A stretch of 64,000 bases of DNA from Chryseobacterium sp. H1D6B (GCF_029892445.1 NZ_JARXVJ010000001.1:4030001-4094000), one strand, 5' to 3'. Counted from the stretch's first letter, positions 7,361 through 16,833 are shown. A program made the numbers and translations. The notes: generated by a model not told the origin, from the letters alone.

Positions 7361-8698
7361 ATGAAAATGATATTTGACGCATGTAGATATCAATGCATTG
7401 CGTTGTGCTTATTACTGATAAGCAGTTCTATACACTCACAAGTGATAGATTACCAGCATCTCAGTCTCCAGCAGGCTGTAGAAATAGGATTGAAGAATAA
7501 TAAAAATATTCTCATAAGCCATTTAAAACAAACCATGTCCGAAACCAAGGAGAAAGATCTCAAAATGGAAAAATTACCGGACATAGAATTTCATACAAGC
7601 TACAATCAGGTAACCAATCTTTTTCAGCATGAAAACGGCGTATTCGGAAAAGCTACAAAATATGATGTGATCAACGGAATGTATGATTTTACTATTTCGG
7701 CTTCAATTCCCGTGTATATGGGAGGAAAAATAAAAAACACAGAGAAAAAAGCATCTATTGACAGCGAAATTTCAACTTTGAAAACCCAATTGGATGAGAG
7801 ACAGCTTAAAATGGAGATCATCACTGCTTTCCTCCAAATTCACCATCTAAAAGAGCAGCAGGATCTTATTCAGGATAAAATGAAAGAGGATTCTGTGAAT
7901 ATCAAACAGGTAAAAGCTTTAAAAGCCAACGGTGTTGTTACATTTAATGAAGTGCTGAGAACGTCTTTACAGCTTTCAAACCACAAAATGAGTTGGACGG
8001 AGCTTGATAATGATGTTCAGATCGCAGAACATAAACTTAAAACCCTTCTTTCTCTTCAGGGAAATGAAGAAATACATGCAGACACAAAAGATCTTGTTTC
8101 AGAAAATGTACATATTCCTTACATTGATGAGCTTACAGAAACAGCTTTAGATAAAAATGAATCTGTAGAAATAACGAAGAAGAATCTTTCTTTAAAACAA
8201 TTAGACCAGAAAATAGTAAAAGCGAATTATCTTCCTAAAATTACAGCCGGAGGAGAATATTTCTTGAAATATCCGAATATGATGTTCTTTCCGCCTGAGC
8301 CCTATGCTTACCGTTTAGGAATGATCGGGGTTAATCTTACCTATCCTATCGAAAGCCTGTACAAAAACAAGTATAAAATGCAGGAAGCAAAAGAAAATAT
8401 AGATTTAGCGAAACTTCAGATCGAGGAAAAGGAGGAAGATTTAAAACATGATGTCTATCAAGCCTACAAAAAGTTTGAAGAAACAGAACAGAAAGTAAGC
8501 ATAGCCGAAGAAGCCATCAATGAAGCTAAAGAAAATTACCGCATTGTAAAAACGAAATACGTGAATAAATTAAGCCTTATCACAGAGCTTATCGATGCCG
8601 ACAATTCTTATCTGGAAGCCCAGTCTAACCTTATTTCCGTAAAAATAAACCGACAATTAAAATACTACCAACTTCAATATACGATTGGAAACTTATAA
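7361..8698 (+). CDS. TolC-family outer-membrane efflux protein
   Basis: The 445-residue protein has an N-terminal signal peptide (hydrophobic CIALCLLLISSSIHSQ, cleavage after about residue 27), then the duplicated TolC repeats with long coiled-coil helices, such as LQQAVEIGLKNNKNILISHL and the C-terminal IAEEAINEAKENYRIVKTKY. It should form the outer-membrane channel-tunnel of a type I-like or multidrug exporter. It overlaps the next gene (HlyD-type adaptor) by one base in TAATG, which implies coupled translation. An AraC regulator is divergently encoded. Confidence 0.9.
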   Translation: MKMIFDACRYQCIALCLLLISSSIHSQVIDYQHLSLQQAVEIGLKNNKNILISHLKQTMSETKEKDLKMEKLPDIEFHTSYNQVTNLFQHENGVFGKATKYDVINGMYDFTISASIPVYMGGKIKNTEKKASIDSEISTLKTQLDERQLKMEIITAFLQIHHLKEQQDLIQDKMKEDSVNIKQVKALKANGVVTFNEVLRTSLQLSNHKMSWTELDNDVQIAEHKLKTLLSLQGNEEIHADTKDLVSENVHIPYIDELTETALDKNESVEITKKNLSLKQLDQKIVKANYLPKITAGGEYFLKYPNMMFFPPEPYAYRLGMIGVNLTYPIESLYKNKYKMQEAKENIDLAKLQIEEKEEDLKHDVYQAYKKFEETEQKVSIAEEAINEAKENYRIVKTKYVNKLSLITELIDADNSYLEAQSNLISVKINRQLKYYQLQYTIGNL

Positions 8699-9750
8699 TG
8701 ATGACAAAAAAGCAATTGACTAAGAAAGAAGAAAGAATCAATAAGACCATTACTTTATTGGCTTGGATTCTCATCATCAGCGGCGTTACGGGGATGGTAA
8801 GTTTTTATCTTTTTTCAAGAAAAAATGTGACCACCAATGATGCACAGATCGAACAATACATTACGCCTGTTTCAAGTAAGGTTTCAGGATTCATAAAAAC
8901 TATAAAATTCAATGAAAATCAACTTGTTCATAAAGGAGATACATTGATCGTTATTGATAACCGTGAGTTTGTCAACCAGGTAAAAATGGCCGAGGCAGGC
9001 TTACACGCAAACGCTGAAAATATAGCAACCATCCAGAGCGGTGTAAGTACGAAAGAAAGCGATACCAAAATTATAGATGCCAAAATAGCCTCTGCAAAAA
9101 TTGATATCTGGAGAACAGAACAGGATTTTAAAAGATACAAAAACTTAGTTGCCGAAGATGCGGCCACAGAGCAGCAGTTTGAAAATATAAAAGCTTCCTA
9201 TGACCAGGCCAAGGCCAATCTTTTAGCTTTGGAACAGCAAAAAAATGCAGTAAAAGCGGGTGCAAGCGAACAGGAAACCAAAGTTGCTCCGGCAAAAAGC
9301 CAGATCCAGCAGAGCGCCGCAAGTCTGAATAATGCTAAACTTTTCCTTTCTTACACAGTGATTACAGCACCTTACGACGGCTGGGTCGGCAAAAAAAGCA
9401 TTCAGGAAGGACAGCTGATCAAGGAAGGACAGGCTCTCGTACAGATCGTGAGCAAAGAGAGATGGATCATTGCAAATTTTAAGGAAACGCAGCTTGGACA
9501 GATCGATCAGAATAAGGAAGTTACTATCACTGCAGATGCTTTTCCTGACACTGAATTTAAAGGAAAAATAGTTTCTATTTCCCCAGCTTCAGGGTCTCAA
9601 TTCTCTTTAGTGAAACCTGATAATGCCACCGGGAATTTCGTAAAAATAGAACAGAGATTTCCAGTGAAAATTATTTTAGACACCCGTAATAAAGACAATG
9701 AAAAATTACTTTCCGGAATGAATGTTCTCGTAAGTGCGAAGAAATTGTAA
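8698..9750 (+). CDS. HlyD/EmrA-family membrane-fusion (periplasmic adaptor) protein
   Basis: The 350-residue protein has a short cytoplasmic start, one membrane anchor (about 24-42, TLLAWILIISGVTGMVSFYL), a lipoyl-type half-motif (SGFIKTIKFNENQLVHKGDT), a coiled-coil hairpin (about 85-205), the second lipoyl half (APYDGWVGKKSIQEGQLIKE) and a beta-barrel domain. It bridges an inner-membrane pump and the TolC-like channel. The start overlaps the upstream stop (TAATG) and has ATG ATG in tandem. The anchor and layout match EmrA, which pairs with MFS pumps such as the gene that follows. Confidence 0.9.
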   Translation: MMTKKQLTKKEERINKTITLLAWILIISGVTGMVSFYLFSRKNVTTNDAQIEQYITPVSSKVSGFIKTIKFNENQLVHKGDTLIVIDNREFVNQVKMAEAGLHANAENIATIQSGVSTKESDTKIIDAKIASAKIDIWRTEQDFKRYKNLVAEDAATEQQFENIKASYDQAKANLLALEQQKNAVKAGASEQETKVAPAKSQIQQSAASLNNAKLFLSYTVITAPYDGWVGKKSIQEGQLIKEGQALVQIVSKERWIIANFKETQLGQIDQNKEVTITADAFPDTEFKGKIVSISPASGSQFSLVKPDNATGNFVKIEQRFPVKIILDTRNKDNEKLLSGMNVLVSAKKL

Positions 9751-9982
9751 TAGAGTTTGAGGGTTTGAGTGTCTGAGGATTTGAGTGTTTAGGCTGCAGT
9801 AAAAAAGCAGAAAAACATTCAACTTTGAAACAAATTCATTTTAAAATTATCATCAAAAAAATATACCGCGAAAAAGCGAAACCGCAGGTCCGCAAATCTG
9901 TAGGTTTACCCTTCGTTTTTGCCATTTTACGTTTTACATTTTTTCTTATCTGCCCTTTTGCTTTTTCGCTTTTATACATAAC
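9751..9982 (+). other. Repeat-rich gap between adaptor and MFS genes
   Basis: The 232-base gap begins with imperfect repeats of GAGTTTGAGG/ATTTGAGTGT (9754-9793). It then holds a long-range inverted pair: GCGAAAAAGC near 9869-9880 and GCTTTTTCGC near 9960-9970. No gene was found in it. It is unusually long for this otherwise tightly packed export set. Confidence 0.5.
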
Positions 9983-11545
9983 ATGCAGCACAATACAATT
10001 TATTATAAATGGGTACCGCAATGGCTGAAACTGCCTCTTCTCATACTGGCATTGTTTCCCCACCTTATGCTGTTATCGCTGTTACATTCTAACAGTGCTT
10101 TCACCTCTTCTTTTATGGATGTAGACCCAGACGACATCCAATACTTATTGATTTTGATGTACGGGACCTTTGTGGTTACCCTTTTAGTGATGCCAAGATT
10201 TATGGCCTATTTCAGTGTTAAATATTATATATTGCTGATGTCATCTGTTTCGGTTATCATTCTTTACATTTTATCCATCACCCATGATTATCATGTAGTT
10301 CTGGTCATCCGTTTTCTTGAAGGTATTTTCGGACTCTTGGAAGGCGCTATTTTTCTGCCTTTAATTATTGCAGAATTAAAAACGAAACATGCTAAGGTGA
10401 TCGCTTATCTTTTCATGTATACCATCATGCTTACCGGAGGAACGGTTACAAGTTCTTTATTAAAATCAAGCATTCAGGATTATGATTTCCAGCATATGAT
10501 CTTAATGATCTTATACTTTCATATTTTTGTGTTGATCATCGGAATTGCACTTTTCAACAGGAATAGATTTTTTCCTAAAAAGCCACTGTATCAACTGGAT
10601 ATTACAAGCTGGTTTCTACTATGGGCCTGCCTGCAGGCGGGAGCTTATGCCATTATTTATGGGAAAAGACTGATGTGGTTTGAATCTGATACTATTATTG
10701 TATGCCTGTTCATATTTCTGATTTCGGGAGGATTATTTATGCTGAAACAGAGAAATTCTAAACGGCCGTTATTTCATTTTGAAGTTTTCAGTTCTAAAAA
10801 TGTCGTTGCCGGAATGATCTTGTTTTTTATTTTTTATTTGATCCGTGCAGGTTTGAATAACGTGTACAGTATTATGGCAACCGTCTGGAAATGGCCTTGG
10901 GACTACATCGTCAATATTCAGTACTGGAATGTTACAGGAACACTTTTAGGGGTATTTTTATCCGGGATCTGTTTAATGAAAGGTATTTCTTCAAGAATAG
11001 TTTTCTTTACAGGATTTCTGCTTCTTGCCATAGATTGTGCTTGGTTCACTTATACGTTTTATCCGGACACTACCCTTTCAACTATCTGTCCGCCTTTATT
11101 CCTGCAGGGAATTGCTCAGGGATTGTTATTTACGCCGTTAGTTTTCTTCTTAATCTCCGGAATGCCCGAAGAATATGTAGCCAATGCAACAGCTTTGGGG
11201 ACTACTACCCGTTTCTGGACTACCGCGATCGGATATGCCTTAATGCAGAATTTAATGCTGGCTTTGAGTTTAAAACATTCTGACGCTTTAAGTTATAATT
11301 TAACGGATACCAACCCTGTTTTCTACTCGCAGTGGAATCAGATTTTTGGAGCCAATATTTCCAGACTCCCGGTGAATGAATCATTATCGATGACCGCAGG
11401 AGCCTTTAAAGCTAAAATCGCAGCACAGTCTATGCTCCTTTCTAATATGGAAATATTTACAGGTTTATTCTGGCTGGCATTGATTACTGCTCTGCTTCTT
11501 CTCCTGTATCATCCCGTAAAAATTGCAGTCCGGAATATCATGTAA
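9983..11545 (+). CDS. MFS transporter (EmrB-like drug exporter)
   Basis: This 520-residue integral membrane protein has about 14 hydrophobic segments, consistent with the DHA2/EmrB branch of the major facilitator superfamily. Recognisable pieces include VVLVIRFLEGIFGLLEGAIF (helix 4 region) and the glycine-rich YTIMLTGGTVTSSLL (helix 5). It follows the TolC- and HlyD-like genes and should be the inner-membrane pump of a tripartite exporter. The intergenic gap upstream suggests a possible separate transcript. The substrate is not evident. Confidence 0.85.
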   Translation: MQHNTIYYKWVPQWLKLPLLILALFPHLMLLSLLHSNSAFTSSFMDVDPDDIQYLLILMYGTFVVTLLVMPRFMAYFSVKYYILLMSSVSVIILYILSITHDYHVVLVIRFLEGIFGLLEGAIFLPLIIAELKTKHAKVIAYLFMYTIMLTGGTVTSSLLKSSIQDYDFQHMILMILYFHIFVLIIGIALFNRNRFFPKKPLYQLDITSWFLLWACLQAGAYAIIYGKRLMWFESDTIIVCLFIFLISGGLFMLKQRNSKRPLFHFEVFSSKNVVAGMILFFIFYLIRAGLNNVYSIMATVWKWPWDYIVNIQYWNVTGTLLGVFLSGICLMKGISSRIVFFTGFLLLAIDCAWFTYTFYPDTTLSTICPPLFLQGIAQGLLFTPLVFFLISGMPEEYVANATALGTTTRFWTTAIGYALMQNLMLALSLKHSDALSYNLTDTNPVFYSQWNQIFGANISRLPVNESLSMTAGAFKAKIAAQSMLLSNMEIFTGLFWLALITALLLLLYHPVKIAVRNIM

Positions 11546-11642
11546 TACAATAGACCAATCGTATTCGGTATAAAATTGGCTTCCATAAAAGAAAGGCAAC
11601 ACTGTCTTATTGTATATATTCGTTAAATAATAAAGTTCTGTT

Positions 11643-13004
11643 ATGGAAATCCGGGAAATTTTATCAGATCAAAGAGCATTTTTTCAAAGCCAGAAAACTA
11701 AAAATATCAAGTTTAGGAAAATCTATTTAGAAAAACTAAAATCGCTGATCATTCAAAATGAAGAGCTTTTATATGAGGCTGTTTATAAAGATTTCGGAAA
11801 GTCTAAATTTGACACATTCACTACAGAAATTTCTTTTGTTCTAAAGGATATTGACTATTATCTAAAAAATCTGAATTCTCTATCGAAACCTAGAAGAGTA
11901 AAAACCAATTTAGCCAATCAGCTGGGAAAAAGCAGACTTTATCCGGACCCTTTGGGCTGTATTTTAGTAATCGGTGCATGGAATTATCCTTACCAGTTGT
12001 CCTTGTCCCCGATTATTGCGGCATTAGCTGCCGGAAACTGCTGTATTCTTAAACCGAGCGAAATTGCAGAAAATACGATGAAAGCCATGGCCAAGATCAT
12101 CAATGAAAATTTCCCGCCTGAATATTTATATGTTTTTGAAGGAGGTATTGATGAAACAACACAGCTTTTAAAATTAAAATTTGATACAATATTTTTCACC
12201 GGAAGCACTAAAGTCGGGAAAATTGTTTACAAAGCCGCCGCGGAAAATTTAACACCGGTTACATTAGAATTGGGAGGGAAATCTCCTGTCATTGTCACTA
12301 AAGATGCTGATCTACAAGTAGCCGCCAAAAGAATTGTCTGGGGGAAGTTTTTAAATGCCGGGCAGACCTGTGTCGCCCCGGATTATTTATTAATAGAAGA
12401 ATCTGTTCAGGAACAGTTTTTAGAAATGCTTAGAAATTATATTAAAGAATTTAAATATGATCCCGGATCTGAGCAGTACACGAGGATTATTAACCAAAGA
12501 AACTTCCAGCGTTTAATTAAGCTTATTGACAAAGAAAAAATATATGACGGAGGAAAGTATAATGAAGATAAGCTTTACATAGAACCCACCATTCTCACTC
12601 AGGTGAACTGGGAAGATGATGCGATGCAGGAAGAAATTTTCGGGCCTATTCTGCCGGTCATTGCCTTTCAAAACTTCAATATCGTTCTTAACTCTATATT
12701 GGAATTGGAAAAACCTCTTTCTGCCTATTTATTCACCAATAATTCTGAAGAAAAAGAAAACTTTATGCAGAAAATTTCTTTTGGCGGAGGCTGTATTAAT
12801 GATGTGATCATGCATTTAAGCAATGAAAATCTTCCGTTTGGAGGCATTGGAAACTCAGGAATAGGAAATTATCACGGAAAATATGGTTTTGAAACGTTCT
12901 CACATCAAAAAGCAGTTTTGGAAAGAGCCACTTGGGGAGAACCTAATATAAAGTATCCGCCTTATTCTGAAAAAAAATTCAGCTGGATCAAAAGATTTTT
13001 ATAA
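11643..13004 (+). CDS. NAD(P)-dependent aldehyde dehydrogenase
   Basis: The 453-residue class-3-like aldehyde dehydrogenase oxidises aldehydes to acids. Visible motifs are the nucleotide-binding GAWNYPYQ (111-118) with K137 in ILKPSE, FTGSTKVG (185-192), catalytic base E209 in LELGGKSP and nucleophile C243 in NAGQTCVAP. The length and the C-terminal region (LPFGGIGNSGIGNYHGKYGF) are typical of the class that acts on medium- to long-chain or aromatic aldehydes. It is monocistronic, ending at a strong bidirectional terminator. Confidence 0.92.
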   Translation: MEIREILSDQRAFFQSQKTKNIKFRKIYLEKLKSLIIQNEELLYEAVYKDFGKSKFDTFTTEISFVLKDIDYYLKNLNSLSKPRRVKTNLANQLGKSRLYPDPLGCILVIGAWNYPYQLSLSPIIAALAAGNCCILKPSEIAENTMKAMAKIINENFPPEYLYVFEGGIDETTQLLKLKFDTIFFTGSTKVGKIVYKAAAENLTPVTLELGGKSPVIVTKDADLQVAAKRIVWGKFLNAGQTCVAPDYLLIEESVQEQFLEMLRNYIKEFKYDPGSEQYTRIINQRNFQRLIKLIDKEKIYDGGKYNEDKLYIEPTILTQVNWEDDAMQEEIFGPILPVIAFQNFNIVLNSILELEKPLSAYLFTNNSEEKENFMQKISFGGGCINDVIMHLSNENLPFGGIGNSGIGNYHGKYGFETFSHQKAVLERATWGEPNIKYPPYSEKKFSWIKRFL

Positions 13005-13008
13005 AAAA

Positions 13009-13033
13009 TAAACCGGGAAAATTCCCGGTTTTA
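13009..13033 (+). terminator. Bidirectional terminator between aldehyde dehydrogenase and thioredoxin-like gene
   Basis: AACCGGGAA and TTCCCGGTT form a perfect 9-bp stem with A residues before and T residues after, serving the two convergent genes. Confidence 0.85.
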
Positions 13034-13034
13034 T

Positions 13035-13604
13035 CTATGATTTTGGAGCCCATTGATTAAAAAACTCTTTTACCTTTTCAGTATTGTATCCTTTCCCCTC
13101 TTCTAACACATCACTCTGCTGTACATGAATCAACTTACCATTTTTATCTAAAACTATAAATACAGGATAGCCGTATTTATCTCCTGGATTATCATATTGA
13201 GCAAAAATTTTCTCATTTTTATTATCCGGAGAATAATTAAGGTGATAATACAAGTAGTTTTTATCTACAACCGTTTTTAATTCAGGAGTAGTCTGTACAA
13301 ACTGATTGAAACGAAGACACCAGATACACCAATTTCCTCCTGCCTGGATCATTATATTTTTACCTTCCTTTTTTGCCTTGGCAATCAAAGTATTGATGTC
13401 TTTCTGTGCATCAGCTTTTGGATTATATGGTTTAGGCAGTTTTGCCTTTTCTTCACCAGCTTTTTTCTTTGCTTCTAATTCAGCGGCATCTTGTTTTACT
13501 AAGGTTTTATCTTCAGTCTTTTTAATTTCAGCCGTTTTTTTAATCTCCTGAGAAAAAACAACTGTACTTAATCCCAAGAAAGCTAATAATGACAATTTTT
13601 TCAT
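13035..13604 (-). CDS. Secreted thioredoxin-like protein (WCxWC)
   Basis: The 189-residue protein has a signal peptide (MKKLSLLAFLGLSTVVFSQ), a Lys/Glu/Ala-rich linker to about residue 60, and a thioredoxin fold with redox pair C93 and C96 in NWCIWCLRF. The fold continues through YGYPVFIVLDKNGKLIHVQQ. The active site (WCIWC) resembles DUF255/YyaL-like and DsbD-gamma thioredoxins more than DsbA. A periplasmic disulfide-handling or reductant role is inferred. It is convergent with the aldehyde dehydrogenase and has its own terminator. Confidence 0.82.
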   Translation of the reverse strand: MKKLSLLAFLGLSTVVFSQEIKKTAEIKKTEDKTLVKQDAAELEAKKKAGEEKAKLPKPYNPKADAQKDINTLIAKAKKEGKNIMIQAGGNWCIWCLRFNQFVQTTPELKTVVDKNYLYYHLNYSPDNKNEKIFAQYDNPGDKYGYPVFIVLDKNGKLIHVQQSDVLEEGKGYNTEKVKEFFNQWAPKS

Positions 13605-13667
13605 ACTATAAAATTAAAAAAATAATACTTAGCACAAGCAAAAATGAAACCATAATTTTATTATTAT

Positions 13668-13675
13668 TACATTTG
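13668..13675 (+). promoter_or_regulatory. -7 box TACATTTG before the acyltransferase
   Basis: An exact TAnnTTTG match ends 8 bases before the ATG at 13684, predicting a leaderless or nearly leaderless mRNA. Confidence 0.45.
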
Positions 13676-13683
13676 CATGTTTT

Positions 13684-14568
13684 ATGAATTTCTTAATAAA
13701 AATACTGTACTTGATTTCTAAACTTCCGCTGAAAATATTATATATTTTCTCGGACATTATTTTCTTTTTAAACTACTATATCGTGGGGTATAGAAAGAAT
13801 GTAATCACTCAAAACATTAAAAAATCTTTTCCTGAAAAATCAGATGAAGAAATTGCAGAAATAAGAAAGAAATTTTATCTGAATTTTTCTGATTATCTAG
13901 CTGAAACAATAAAATCTTTCACACTGTCTAAAAATGAAACAAGGGTTAGGATGCAGCATATCAACCAACATCTGTTTCAAGATGCCAAGGATGAAGGAAA
14001 AAATATTATCCTATTAGCCGGCCATGTATTCAATTGGGAATGGATGAATACATTAGCAACCATTGTTCCGCAGCATAACTGTCATCCGGTTTACAGAAAA
14101 GTAAACAGTGAATTCTGGGAAAACCAAATGAAAAAGATCAGAAGTAAGTTTGGAAATGTAGCTTTAGAAGCCAATGAAGTGGTATTAAATATTTTTAGAA
14201 ATAAAAATGACGGAGATTCTATTTATCTCTTTGTGGCCGATCAGACACCGCACGTTGCCCATGTTAATTACGGATTGGAATTTCTTAATCAAAGAACACC
14301 TGCATTTATCGGTTATGATAAATTAGCCACAAGAATGGATCTTATTTTTATCTACTGTGAAATGAAGAAGGTAAAACGCGGCTTCTATCAGATCAATTAT
14401 CATAGAATAGAGCCAGACGGAGAGAAATTCGTAAAGAATGAAGTGGTTAAAAAGTTCCATCAGCACTTAGAAAATACAATCCATAAAAGACCAGATAATT
14501 ACCTGTGGTCCCACAGAAAATGGAAATACCAAGATGCTATCAAAACATTTGATTCTGATAAAATTTAG
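13684..14568 (+). CDS. Lauroyl/myristoyl acyltransferase-like (LpxL/HtrB family) lipid acyltransferase
   Basis: The 294-residue protein has an N-terminal hydrophobic segment (about 3-34) and the lysophospholipid/lipid A acyltransferase fold. The catalytic H-x4-E pair is H114 and E119 in AGHVFNWEW. Family-like segments DQTPHVAHVNYGLEFLNQRT and the C-terminal DNYLWSHRKWKY are present. It probably adds a secondary acyl chain to lipid A at the inner membrane. Its stop overlaps the region where the next gene starts, and that neighbour is a glycosyltransferase, so both may serve envelope lipid or polysaccharide assembly. Confidence 0.88.
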   Translation: MNFLIKILYLISKLPLKILYIFSDIIFFLNYYIVGYRKNVITQNIKKSFPEKSDEEIAEIRKKFYLNFSDYLAETIKSFTLSKNETRVRMQHINQHLFQDAKDEGKNIILLAGHVFNWEWMNTLATIVPQHNCHPVYRKVNSEFWENQMKKIRSKFGNVALEANEVVLNIFRNKNDGDSIYLFVADQTPHVAHVNYGLEFLNQRTPAFIGYDKLATRMDLIFIYCEMKKVKRGFYQINYHRIEPDGEKFVKNEVVKKFHQHLENTIHKRPDNYLWSHRKWKYQDAIKTFDSDKI

Positions 14569-14573
14569 TGTAC

Positions 14574-15542
14574 ATGTCAAAAAAATTAGCAGTTGTAATA
14601 TTAAATTGGAATGGTAAAAGCTGGCTGGAAAAATTTCTTCCAAGCATTATCCGTTTTTCTGAAAATGCTGATGTGTATGTAATTGACAACCTTTCTACGG
14701 ATGATTCTGTCTCTTTTTTACAAATGCACTATCCTTCTGTGGCAATTATTAAAAATAATAAAAACTACGGTTTTGCAGGAGGTTATAATGAAGGATTAAA
14801 ATCAATTGATGCAGAACTATACTGCCTTTTAAATTCCGATGTTGAAGTTACTGAGAATTGGACAGAACCTGTTTTAGAAATATTTAAAAAGAACATTGAA
14901 ATCGCTGCAGTACAGCCTAAAATTCTATCTTACAGCAATAAAAATTATTTTGAATTTGCAGGAGCAGGCGGAGGGCTGATCGATAACCTCGGCTATCCAT
15001 ATTGCAGAGGAAGAGTTTTCGATGAACTGGAAGAAGACAAAGGACAGTACAATGACGAGACAGAAATTTTCTGGGCATCAGGATGCTGTTTTTTCATCCG
15101 TTCAAAAGACTTTTGGGATCAAAATGGTTTCGATGAACGTTTTTTTGCTCACCAGGAAGAAATTGATTTGTGCTGGAGACTGATCAATTCAGGAAAAAAA
15201 ATATTTTACACAGGAAAATCTAAGGTTTATCATGTAGGCGGAGGAACTTTAAACAAACAAAGTGCTCAAAAGACCTATTTAAATATAAGGAACAATTTGT
15301 CTATGATGCTGAAAAATCTTCCTTTTCCAAAGCTTATATGGCTTATTTTCTTCAGACTTTGTTTGGATGGTGCCGCCGGAATTTATTTTGGTTTTAAACA
15401 TGGGTTTCCGCATCTCTGGGCTGTTGCAAGAGCTCATTTTGGATTCTACGCACAGCTTCCGGAAACTTGGAAACTACGGCAAAAGCAGCAAAAAGATCAG
15501 TTTTATCAAACTAAATGGCTAATCTTCAAGCATTTTCTTTAG
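14574..15542 (+). CDS. Family 2 glycosyltransferase
   Basis: This GT-A fold glycosyltransferase of about 322 residues begins MSKKLAVVILNWNGKSWLEK. It shows the donor-binding DNLSTDDS, the acidic pair region LLNSDVEVT in place of DxD, and the acceptor-side FWASGCCFFIRSKDFWD and HQEEIDLCWRL motifs of rhamnosyl/WcaA-type transferases. I chose the ATG at 14574; a GTG at 14568 would overlap the upstream stop. The C-terminus has a hydrophobic segment (LIWLIFFRLCLDGAAGIYFG), so it is probably membrane-associated. The sugar and acceptor cannot be read from sequence. Confidence 0.9.
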   Translation: MSKKLAVVILNWNGKSWLEKFLPSIIRFSENADVYVIDNLSTDDSVSFLQMHYPSVAIIKNNKNYGFAGGYNEGLKSIDAELYCLLNSDVEVTENWTEPVLEIFKKNIEIAAVQPKILSYSNKNYFEFAGAGGGLIDNLGYPYCRGRVFDELEEDKGQYNDETEIFWASGCCFFIRSKDFWDQNGFDERFFAHQEEIDLCWRLINSGKKIFYTGKSKVYHVGGGTLNKQSAQKTYLNIRNNLSMMLKNLPFPKLIWLIFFRLCLDGAAGIYFGFKHGFPHLWAVARAHFGFYAQLPETWKLRQKQQKDQFYQTKWLIFKHFL

Positions 15543-15605
15543 CCTTCAATGATAAATATTAATTAAATTCATACCTTATACCTTTAAACCTATACTTATT
15601 ACAAC

Positions 15606-16160
15606 ATGGATTTCTGCGCTATAGATTTTGAAACTGCCACTAATGCTAGAAGTTCAGCCTGCGAAATAGGGGTCTGCGTAGTAGAAAACTCAACGATTGT
15701 ACAGACTAAGACATGGCTGGTAAAACCGCCTAGTTTTCCTTATTTCAGTCAATATAATATTGATGTACACGGGATACTTCCCCAAGATGTAAAAGATGCC
15801 CCTACGTTTGATGAAGTATGGTATGAAGTAGAACAAATGATGTATGGAAGTTTAATGATCGCTCATAATGCCAGTTTTGATGCCGGGGTTTTAAGAGGAT
15901 GCCTTGACCACTATGGAATGTTCACTCCAAAATTAAATTACCTTTGCAGTATACAGCTCGCAAAAAAGTCCTGGAATTATCTCCCAAAATATGGTTTAAA
16001 GCACCTTGCAGAATACCATAATATTAAATTTAAACATCATAGAGCCGGTGATGATGCAGAAGTATGTGCAAAAATATCATTGTTAGCTTTTGAGAAACTT
16101 TTTCTTACCACTAACGAAGAAATCACAGAGTATATGAAGCTGAAAATAAAAAATCTCTAA
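15606..16160 (+). CDS. DEDDh 3'-5' exonuclease (DnaQ/PolIII epsilon-like)
   Basis: The 184-residue protein holds all exonuclease motifs: ExoI DFET (D7, E9), ExoII with the HNASFD segment, and ExoIII HRAGDDAEV with the catalytic His and Asp. It lacks a BRCT or polymerase-binding extension, so it is a stand-alone proofreading-like or RNA/DNA-trimming nuclease rather than certain DnaQ. It is monocistronic, followed by a repeat array. Confidence 0.85.
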   Translation: MDFCAIDFETATNARSSACEIGVCVVENSTIVQTKTWLVKPPSFPYFSQYNIDVHGILPQDVKDAPTFDEVWYEVEQMMYGSLMIAHNASFDAGVLRGCLDHYGMFTPKLNYLCSIQLAKKSWNYLPKYGLKHLAEYHNIKFKHHRAGDDAEVCAKISLLAFEKLFLTTNEEITEYMKLKIKNL

Positions 16161-16201
16161 AAAAAATAGTATAACCTTATTAGAGAATATGATTCACAGT
16201 T

Positions 16202-16745
16202 TGTCATTTCGACGAAGGAGAAATCTCATTCTCATTACTAAAAAAGAGATTCTTCATTCCGCTCTGCTCCATTCTGAATGACATTAGAAATTAAGAGCTG
16301 GATTCTGTACACTCACAGAATGTCATTTCGACGAAGGAGAAATCTCATTACTAAAAAAAGATTCTTCATTCCGCTCTGCTTCATTCTGAATGACATTAGA
16401 AATTAAGAGCTGGATTCCGTACACTCACAGACTGTCATTTCGGCGAAGGAAAAATCTCATTCTCATTACTAAAAAAGAGATTCTTCATTCCGCTGTGCTT
16501 CATTCTGAATGACATTGGAAACTAAGAGCAGGATTCTGTACACTCACGGACTGTCATTTCTACAAAGGAAAAATCTCATTCTCATTACTAAAAAAGGGAT
16601 TCTTCATTCCGCTGTGCTTCATTCTGAATGACATTGGAAATTAAGAGCTGGATTCTGTACACTCACGGGCTGTCATTTCGACGAAGGAGAAATCTCATTA
16701 CTAAAAAAAGATTCTTCATTCCTTTGTGCTCCATTCTGGATGACA
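16202..16745 (+). repeat. Five-copy tandem array of a palindromic 112-119 bp repeat
   Basis: Copies start at 16202, 16321, 16433, 16552 and 16671. Each begins TGTCATTTCGACGAAGG and contains an inverted partner near its centre-right (GAGATTCTTCATTCC, then ATTCTGAATGACA), followed by a conserved spacer (AAGAGCTGGATTCTGTAC). The starts are 119, 112, 119 and 119 bases apart; copies 2 and 5 lack one 7-base CTCATT-type duplication. The arms resemble the TGTCATTTCGA/GAATGACA repeats common in Flavobacteriia intergenic DNA. The stretch 16161-16833 has no gene. Confidence 0.9.
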
Positions 16746-16791
16746 ATGTAGATTATGAGTTGGATTTAGTATCGTGAAATAATATTGGCTG

Positions 16792-16828
16792 TAAAAAAAA
16801 CTGCATCCCTATTAAATAAAGATGCAGT
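16792..16828 (-). terminator. Terminator of apaG
   Basis: On the reverse strand ACTGCATC and GATGCAGT form an 8-bp stem followed by a run of T residues. Confidence 0.8.
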
Positions 16829-16833
16829 ATATT

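Noticed and set aside
9825..10028. 67-codon frame in the gap before the MFS gene
   Set aside because: It overlaps the repeat-rich gap and the start of the MFS gene, and its composition (poly-Lys/Phe) is typical of chance translation.
14568..14573. GTG start for the glycosyltransferase overlapping the previous stop
   Set aside because: The ATG two codons later begins the conserved sequence (MSKKLAVVILNWNG) and is the more ordinary start.
16202..16745. CRISPR array
   Set aside because: The units are over 110 bases with conserved spacers, not short repeats with unique spacers, and there are no cas genes.
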